Below, piece by piece: positions 8,146 to 14,406 of a stretch of 14,406 bases of DNA. Numbering within the stretch: position 1 is the first letter of the stretch; every line of letters begins with the position of its first letter. The stretch lies in NCBI GenBank assembly GCA_000697335.1, contig JNEM01016984.1, forward strand, positions 1-14,406, given 5' to 3'. The notes under the pieces were generated by a model that was not told the DNA's origin, made no database searches, and saw only the letters and a program-made list of their open reading frames with translations. This DNA comes from Conidiobolus incongruus B7586. Taxonomy: Eukaryota; Entomophthoromycota; Entomophthoromycetes; Entomophthorales; Conidiobolaceae. The translations under genes and the position numbers were made by a program.

Positions 8146-10399
8146 TTCAATAAATTTACCATATTTCAATCTATATATTTTTTATTTTTATTAAATAACT
8201 TTAACTACATATAATGTTTAATATTCATTTCATTTAATACTGTTTATATAAAAAATAATCAAAATTATAAAAATAAATAAATAATATATCAGTATTATTA
8301 AAAGTCAGATTATACCTGGAAGTTTGTATATCATTTTTCTTTTTATATGAGATAATATACATAACAAACATAAATGATCCAATTTTTAGTATTAAATAAT
8401 ACTATATTATATTTTTTGTAATAGTAATTAATAAATATACTAAAACTTGAGATAATTTATCTTTTTATATCACAGAGAAATTCATTTATTGTAAAATAAA
8501 TTCTATTATTATTATTTTCAAAGGTTCTGTTAAAATATTTTAATGTTAATTAATACCTTGAGTAAGTAAAACGAAATGTAAATAATAGTGATCAAACAAG
8601 TAATTACCTGAGATCATTTGAGATTTATTTTAATGGAGGTCAAAAAAATTCAACTTTAATTACTAGTTAAAATTTTAAATGTAAGAATACAGTTAACAGA
8701 ATTGTATATAATAAATTGAAAATAACTATTTTTATATTATGACGATTAGAAAAATAGCAATTTAACCTTTTTAAATATTATTTCAAATGTTTCATATTCT
8801 TCTAAATACTTCATGATATTTCTTATAACTGATTGTATATACAATTAAATTTAAGATTTAAAAATCAAATGTTTAAACTAAAGAACACCATTTATAAGCA
8901 TAAAGAAATAGTAAAAAAATAAAATAGCCAAATATAACGTGTTCAAAAATTCGTGAAGTCAGTAGATCTTATAATTTTAGAATTCGGAATATATTCAAAC
9001 TAAGATTATTAACTTTTGAAACCAAAAAAATTAACAATTGTCTGATTGGGCTAAATGGTTTATAGGGAATTTTTTGTTAATATTATAATGTTTATTTCAA
9101 GTGGAAATGATAATTTGTACTATTTTCATTTTCATAAAATTCATCATTCGAGTATATTGTCATGAAATATTTTATTATAATGATACAATTGAGCAAAAAT
9201 ATTGCTTCCTTAAATAAGAAAATAATAGTTGTACATAAAGGTAAAAAATCATGAGTATTTTGGGACATATGAACCAAAATGACTAATAACGTCTGACCAA
9301 AATTTTTATATTTTAGATATTTCATGATTCCAAAAGTTTCGAGATTTGAAATCAAAAAATTTTTCATATCATGTAATTATCTAACTGAAGGATCTTGGAG
9401 TTTTAGTAACAGTAATTATATCAAATAGTTATTTAACTTATTTTCCTTCTATCCATCAATTAGATTATAATGTACTAATTATTGCCTAGGAAATTTGAAA
9501 CTATTACGTTTAAAGCAGTATTATATACCATTCTTGCAATAAGGTATATCTTTCGTTATTGAAAATAAGCTATAGTCGAAAGCATGATTTAATGTTCATA
9601 AAGCTAGTTGATCATTCTGAATTTTCGATCCATCTGTCCTTGATCGATCTTCCACAGACAGTTTTCCATTATGAAATCACACTATCAATCAATAAATCGC
9701 AATATATCTGATACTATTTTGACCATATATTTGATTGATATGGTATATTTTGTTTGGATCTACACACTAACTCAAAGTGTAAAAATATTGTATAATGAAT
9801 TTGGATTTTTAACTAGCTATTGTATGAGTTATTAAAATATAAGAAGCAAAATTAAAATCAGTTCAATATGTATTCTCACTAATTTATATAATTAAATATT
9901 GATCCTTTAGCATCCTAATTTTAAATTTTACCAATGAGCTAATTGTTTCAATACGACTAGTTGAAAGAATTTTGTGAATTTTTTGAACACACTATATTAT
10001 GATTACGAAAAATTGAAAAACAGTTATAAAATTATTAGGCGTAAATAGAAAATTATTATTAAATGATAAAATCTTGAACAATAATTTATAATCAAATTAT
10101 TTGATGATAGGTTAAATAAAAAAAATTAATATAAAGTCAATATAAAAATTCTGTAACATTTAGAATATTTCGTATTGAATAAAATAAATCAATATTAAAC
10201 TAATGCTAAAAAATGAAGCTTCTATATAGATCGGTAATGGATTATAGAGAGTAGAATTCATTCAAGATAAAAAAAATAATAAAATAGATATAATACAAAA
10301 TAATGAAAAAACAACTGTAATTAAAGAAAAAGGCATCTACAAAGCGTTGAGGAAAAAATGAAATAAAATATGTATGAAAAAAAGAAAATTTTAAAAAAA
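8146..10399. other. Long spacer between PIG-V and tRNA-Tyr, no confirmed gene
   Basis: Bases 8,146-8,900 are plain AT-rich DNA. About 8,940-9,990 is compositionally more complex, with several short open stretches: a 91-codon frame on the minus strand at 9092-9367 and a roughly 65-codon open stretch ending near 9,712 on the plus strand. None resembles a known protein or shows a clear gene structure. About 10,260-10,400 is purine-rich on the plus strand. The island might hold regulatory DNA, a noncoding RNA or a worn-out gene. Confidence 0.4.
10393..10399 (-). terminator. RNA polymerase III T-tract terminator
   Basis: Seven A residues on the plus strand read as seven T directly after the discriminator base of the tRNA on the minus strand. 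A run of four or more T is the standard Pol III stop. Confidence 0.85.
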
Positions 10400-10483
10400 T
10401 CCGACCAACCGGAATTGAACCAGTGACCTAGAGATTACAGCTGGAACTACAGTCTCCCGCTCTACCAACTGAGCTATAGTCGG
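10400..10483 (-). tRNA. tRNA-Tyr(GUA) with an 11-nt intron
   Basis: A complete cloverleaf is visible on the minus strand. The acceptor stem is CCGACTA with TGGTCGG (one G-U pair), followed by discriminator A. The D arm is GCTC/GAGC, the anticodon stem GGAGA/TCTCT, and the T arm ACTGG/CCGGT with loop TTCAATT. The anticodon GTA is at 10448-10450. An 11-nt intron at 10436-10446 sits one base 3' of the anticodon, the canonical position, as expected for eukaryotic tRNA-Tyr, which usually needs splicing. The mature form is 73 nt before CCA addition. The internal A box (TAGCTCAGTTGG, 10465-10476) and B box (GGTTCAATTCC, 10411-10421) are intact. The sequence resembles animal and general fungal tRNA-Tyr more than the budding-yeast one. 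Confidence 0.97.
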
Positions 10484-11634
10484 TTGTAAGAGAATGATAT
10501 CTCGAATATATATAGTAATTAATTACTTTGTTTATCACTAATATTCTCAATTTTTTTATTTCAATTTATTTTTTAATTAAAAATTTCTCTTTACATCTTT
10601 CATCCTCTAAATTTTCTCTTTTTCATTACTATATTCACTCAATTTTTTATAAATTTTAATCTAATCAACCACATTTTTTGTTTAATTTAACCTCAATATA
10701 TGAATTTAATAAAAAATATAATTTTCTATAGTTATAATCCAATATTCAATATTATTTTTCAAAATTTAATTAAATGATAAAAATTTAAAACATGTAAATA
10801 ATTAAAAACTCTATAAATATATATTGAGTGATGGAAATGTTTGTAAAATTATGAATATGGGTAATTCTAGGGTATTGCTTTTTTATTGCGACTAACTTAT
10901 TGGATTGATTGATTTTCGGTTTTTTACTTTTAATGTATATTATATAAATCAAATATTTATAATATTATATTTAAAATTATAATATTTTGTTTAATATACA
11001 CAATATAAGTTTTTGATTATATATAAAATTAATTATTAAACTTTGAATCTTGATATACTTGAATGAATTTAATTTAAAATTTATTAAAAATGAGAAAACG
11101 TTATTTAGCATAACTCGTATCAAAACTTCAATTTATGTATGTTTAAAATTATTTTTAACTGTAAAAATCGACTATATAAGTTGAAGATAGATTTTTTTAT
11201 AATATAATCATTAGTTTTAATATGTTATAAAAATTAAATATATAATATATTATATGTATTAGATTAATTAACTTGGTAATAAAAAATATATTTATTTTTT
11301 GATATTATTAATGTTCAAATTCAAATGACTGTTATGAATATTAACTTGATAACAGCATTTTTTTTCATTGCTAAACATGAAAGCATTTTAATTTATTTTA
11401 AGTGATTGCATATTTTTCTTATATTATCCATATTCATTTATAATATAATACATCAGAAATATAAAATTATTAAATTTTGTCTTTTATTATTAAATATCAT
11501 TTATTATTGAAAACTTTGAAATATCTATTTATAAAAATTAATGAATTGAAATTTAAGGTTACAATGTACATATTATCTATAATTTGCAACTAATAGCTAT
11601 CACATATAATTAAAAGTTAAACGCTGTGAATTAA
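10484..11634. other. AT-rich spacer between tRNA-Tyr and the GAS1-like gene
   Basis: No gene is recognisable. A pyrimidine-rich tract on the plus strand covers about 10,560-10,640. The part adjoining 11,634 must contain the 3' untranslated region and poly(A) site of the GAS1-like gene, which is read leftward, but no clear signal stands out from the A/T background. Confidence 0.5.
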
Positions 11635-13137
11635 TTAAATAAACAGTGCGGCAATAAATGTAGCGGCTGCGAGAGATGCAAAAGATGGAAGTATATATTG
11701 ACTATCACTACTGCCACCACCAACATTAGTGTTGTCTGAAGCTTTCTTTTCTAAGTTAGCAGGTTTAGACAGACACTTGCCTTCATCTTTTTCAGAAGGG
11801 GTATTGATTGTTCCGACTCCTTTACTAGTGCAAGTGTCCTTGTTCTTAGATTTGAGGTACATTGCATTTAATGCGTAGCTAAGCTGAGTCGCAGGATCAC
11901 AAAATGATAAATCACCATAGGTACCTTTTTCACCATTAGCATTCAAGCGAGTACAGTCTACTCCTCCTTCACCGCAAGCATATTTAAAAATTTCTCCAAC
12001 GTTGTTCTTTTCATCAGTGACATTGAATGATTTGGAAACAACACAATTATAAGACTTCATCAAACAATTACACGTATCTTCAGAGGGGGTAGGCGGGAGA
12101 GTATCTGAAGCCTTCCAGTTGGACCCTGAAGCGGGGCATTTAGATCCATCAGTATTGGTTGGAATATATTTGCTCATATTAGTAAGTTTCGGACTGACTT
12201 TACTGAGTTGTTTTTTATAAGTATCAAAATCTTTCAATTTTGAGAAATTATTTCCATCGACCTTAGTTAAACCATAATTGTTCACTTCATCAGTGAATTC
12301 ATAAATTAAACCACCTGCGAAAACACTACTCATTGGTTCAGAGTACAAAGCTGGGACATCTCCAAATTTGCGAGGTTGGGGTTGATTACATCCATACTCG
12401 GAAAAGAAAACGGGAATACCGTAATTCTCAAACATCTTGGTCTTCTTGTCATAGCCAGATTTCTTCATATCTGAATCACCACACCATGAATAGATGTTAT
12501 AACCGAAGAAATCTATGCGCTCTTCTTGAGGTCCACAGTTGAAGTAGTTGACAATATTTAGAAGAGTCTTGGCATCATCGTTATTAGCATAACCAATGGG
12601 AATATATCTTGATTGAGCCTTCATATGTGCTTTCATATCTCGGATCATAGCTTTAACAAAAGGATTGGCGTCGGTGTTGGTTACATCATTGTTCACTTCA
12701 TTTCCAGCAAAGTAGGCCAAAGTGTTGTCATATTTAGCAAAAGCATCAGCTTTATCCATGAATGCTTTAAGAATGGTAGTATCATATTTGGGATTCTCAC
12801 GGTTAACAGAAGATTTAGGATTAGATAAATCTAAAATCAAGTAGATACCAGCATCTGCTAGCATCTTCATTCCTTTGTCATGGTCAAGATTAGGATAGGC
12901 TTCATATACGCGGATAGTATTAATACCCAATTCCTTGAACAAAGGAATGGCATTTGCTAATTGAGCAGTATTTGCAATTGGGTCTTGTTTACCAGAACCT
13001 CCAGGTTGATAGGCAACACCTTTAATGATAAACTCCTCTCCTGTTTTAGAATTAAAAAATTTAGATCCTTTAATAACAATAGGATCAATAGCCAGTATCG
13101 AAGGTATCAAACCTAACAAACTCAAGATCAACTTCAT
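11635..13137 (-). CDS. GAS1: GPI-anchored 1,3-beta-glucanosyltransferase (GAS/GEL family, GH72 + X8)
   Basis: Enzymes of this family cut and rejoin beta-1,3-glucan chains at the plasma membrane and cell wall, lengthening the wall polymer. The start is the ATG at 13135-13137, giving 500 residues. An upstream in-frame extension would begin at TTG and is not credible in a eukaryote. In order there are a signal peptide (about 1-16, ending SILA), the GH72 domain with YQPGG at 43-47, the acid/base Glu147 in AGNEVNN, the nucleophile Glu247 in FSEYGCN, and YEFTDEVNNYGL from 279. A short Pro/Ser/Thr linker leads to a Cys-rich X8/CBM43 module with Cys at 356, 358, 365, 388, 395, 413, 436 and 455. The end is a Gly/Ser-rich GPI attachment stretch (about 470-480) and a hydrophobic tail (481-500). 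Both catalytic residues are present and the frame is unbroken and intronless. Base composition is clearly richer in G+C than the surroundings, consistent with a well-expressed gene. The assignment to a particular GAS/GEL paralogue is uncertain. Confidence 0.95.
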   Translation of the reverse strand: MKLILSLLGLIPSILAIDPIVIKGSKFFNSKTGEEFIIKGVAYQPGGSGKQDPIANTAQLANAIPLFKELGINTIRVYEAYPNLDHDKGMKMLADAGIYLILDLSNPKSSVNRENPKYDTTILKAFMDKADAFAKYDNTLAYFAGNEVNNDVTNTDANPFVKAMIRDMKAHMKAQSRYIPIGYANNDDAKTLLNIVNYFNCGPQEERIDFFGYNIYSWCGDSDMKKSGYDKKTKMFENYGIPVFFSEYGCNQPQPRKFGDVPALYSEPMSSVFAGGLIYEFTDEVNNYGLTKVDGNNFSKLKDFDTYKKQLSKVSPKLTNMSKYIPTNTDGSKCPASGSNWKASDTLPPTPSEDTCNCLMKSYNCVVSKSFNVTDEKNNVGEIFKYACGEGGVDCTRLNANGEKGTYGDLSFCDPATQLSYALNAMYLKSKNKDTCTSKGVGTINTPSEKDEGKCLSKPANLEKKASDNTNVGGGSSDSQYILPSFASLAAATFIAALFI

Positions 13138-13184
13138 TATAAAAAACAAAATCAAATCGCACTTCAAGTATGTCGCTTCACACT

Positions 13185-13192
13185 TATTTATA
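13185..13192 (-). promoter_or_regulatory. TATA-like element of the GAS1-like gene
   Basis: TATAAATA on the minus strand lies 47 nt upstream of the ATG at 13137. A transcript starting about 30 nt downstream would begin near 13,155, after the TTG codon that opens the longer frame. This also supports the downstream ATG as the start. Confidence 0.45.
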
Positions 13193-13800
13193 ACATATCA
13201 ATATTTGATTGATTTGAATCAATTGGTCAAGTTGGAGAATTCAAAATCCTTAAAATGATCACCTCTTACTAAATTTAAGATTTCAGTCCAAATTTCATTG
13301 GATAATTCATTAATTCAAATCATTTGTAAATTTTGAATATTATACTTTTGAAACATTTAGCTCATACTATTATAAAACTAAATTTCCAGTTTTAAATTCA
13401 TATAACTATCTTAATTACTTTGAATTGCGTTATGATGTTTACTTAGTTTGGTATATACTGGTATTTAAGTATGTGAAAGTGTTTGGATTTATTTTTAAAG
13501 TATAATGCCCTACAATGATAAAGATCTACGATCATTTATTCTGAACCCAAGATTAGCTAATTTAAGGAATCTTATTATAAAAACGATATTATTATTCACA
13601 TAACGATCAGCATACTTATATCCGATAATATAATTATCAATAATGAAATCCTTATATTGTATAATTATACAATATATAAAAGTACCAATGTTAGATCAAA
13701 TAATACTTCTCTAAAACTATATCAAAATATATAGTTGTTCGAAAAGTTCATCAATTTAATTATATTTTAACAAAATAAATAAAGCTAAAGCAAAAGTAAT
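13193..13800. other. Upstream region of the GAS1-like gene
   Basis: No gene is visible. Composition is more mixed than in the AT deserts, as expected for a promoter region. It contains the 24-bp palindrome at 13653-13676. I recognise no specific transcription-factor site. Confidence 0.45.
13653..13676. repeat. Perfect 24-bp palindrome
   Basis: The two 12-bp halves are exact reverse complements with no spacer; the left arm begins TATATTGTATAA. It lies about 515 bp upstream of the GAS1-like start codon. It could extrude as a cruciform or bind a dimeric protein, but it is nearly all A/T, so chance is a real alternative. Confidence 0.65.
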
Positions 13801-14035
13801 ATGATTTGAATAATAATAACTTCCTTGTTTTTCAATGATAGAATTCTATACTAATGGTGATTGCACAACTCCTTAATATAGATTTTTATAATTTGACTTC
13901 AAAATTACACCCTTGATTTTAAATTGTATAATTAAAATCTTATCAATTCTTTCCTTAAAACAAATTCTTCAAATGAGAACAATCATCATCACTAGGATTT
14001 ATATCTGGTGAATATAATGTTTGATGTAATCAAGA
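13801..14035 (-). pseudogene. Relic of a Tc1/mariner-superfamily transposase C-terminus
   Basis: On the minus strand, 13988-14014 encodes YSPDINPSD, followed by DDCSHLKNLF and a stop at 13955-13957. This matches the hallmark YSPDLNPIE...WS.LK block of Tc1/mariner DDE transposases, including the spacing to LK seen in Tc1. The third catalytic acidic residue would be the Asp of PSD, and the usual Trp is replaced by Cys. Further downstream, 13801-13845 reads NSIIEKQG then SYYY, resembling the family's terminal VI..KGG.TKY motif at about the right distance. Intervening sequence has stops and no single frame survives. The first two catalytic Asp residues were not found upstream; the relic runs into AT-rich DNA near 14,060. 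It is a short decayed fragment with no visible terminal inverted repeats. Confidence 0.55.
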
Positions 14036-14060
14036 CTAGTTCATTTCAATAAAAAAATCT

Positions 14061-14406
14061 TTGGTAATTTTTACTATATGTATATATTTATTATTATTTA
14101 AAATAAATAGTTTTTTGATTAAACTTTTCTTATATTAATTTATAATATTAGTTTTTGAAAATCTAAAATTTATTATAATATTATAATTTTTTTGCTGGTA
14201 ATAATTAGTAGATTGTTATATTATTAATATCTATACTTAATAATATTATGTGTTATTTTTTTAAAAAACATTTATTTTGAAATTTATTATTTTGATTTTT
14301 CAACCCAAATATTTATTTTATTCTTAATAATTAATTTATTATAATAATTTATTTAATATAATAAAATAAATATTATAATAATATTAATTTTAATTATATT
14401 TCTTCT
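14061..14406. other. AT-rich desert at the right edge
   Basis: This stretch is almost pure A/T with stops in every frame, like the left part of the window. No gene, RNA or repeat end can be supported. Confidence 0.5.

Noticed and set aside
9092-9367. 91-codon frame on the minus strand starting with ATG
   Set aside because: It has low-complexity, Ile/Phe/Asn-rich content typical of AT-rich spacer. It shows no recognisable domain and no supporting promoter or intron. I also looked for mariner-type motifs in the overlapping frames and found only a loose HDN, which is too weak.
12333-12828. Plus-strand frames at 12333-12542 and 12613-12828
   Set aside because: They lie wholly inside the well-supported GAS1-like gene on the other strand and resemble no protein; they are antisense shadows.
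13138-13167. Ten-residue N-terminal extension of the GAS1-like protein
   Set aside because: It begins at TTG, not ATG. The signal peptide is clean from the ATG at 13137, and the TATA-like motif at 13185-13192 puts transcription start near or after the TTG.
13025-13258. Plus-strand frame overlapping the GAS1-like start
   Set aside because: It is the antisense of the signal-peptide region and promoter, with no family resemblance.

Overview
The window is nuclear DNA of a fungus with a very AT-rich genome. The case for a fungus rests on a GAS/GEL-type cell-wall glucanosyltransferase (GH72 plus a Cys-rich X8 module and a GPI tail), a short 48-nt spliceosomal intron, a split tRNA-Tyr, and LTR retroelement footprints with 5-bp target duplications. 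I could not place the lineage. The tRNA-Tyr sequence is unlike the budding-yeast one as I remember it, which argues weakly against Saccharomycotina.

Layout. Bases 1 to about 6,250 form an AT desert of repeats with no gene. An old unclassified repeat occupies about 1-1,270 and recurs in the same orientation at about 5,370-6,245. The left copy was later split by a 434-bp solo LTR (family 1, 709-1142). Further right are a solo LTR of family 2 (2556-2953), a decayed copy of family 1 in the opposite orientation (3113-3546), and a better-kept family 2 solo LTR (4008-4407). A TATAA microsatellite and a primer-binding-site-like motif follow. From about 6,700 the sequence becomes genic. A PIG-V/GPI18 mannosyltransferase gene (6823-8145, +) has two exons. 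A gene-poor stretch leads to a tRNA-Tyr(GUA) with an 11-nt intron (10400-10483, -). Another spacer leads to an intronless GAS1-like gene (11635-13137, -). Upstream of GAS1, at about 13,801-14,035, lies a decayed C-terminal piece of a Tc1/mariner-superfamily transposase, after which the sequence returns to AT desert.

How the parts relate. The two protein genes touch the same pathway. GPI18/PIG-V adds the second mannose to GPI precursors in the ER, and the GAS1-like enzyme is predicted to be carried on a GPI anchor while it remodels beta-1,3-glucan at the cell surface. They lie 3.5 kb apart, converge on each other and flank a tRNA, so nothing indicates co-regulation. The repeat half gives a relative history: the unclassified repeat is oldest, the LTRs came later, and copies of one LTR family differ greatly in decay. 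Decayed copies have lost CpG and gained A/T, a pattern that resembles repeat-induced point mutation or methylation decay. I found no convincing undescribed gene system; the repeat archaeology is the most informative part.
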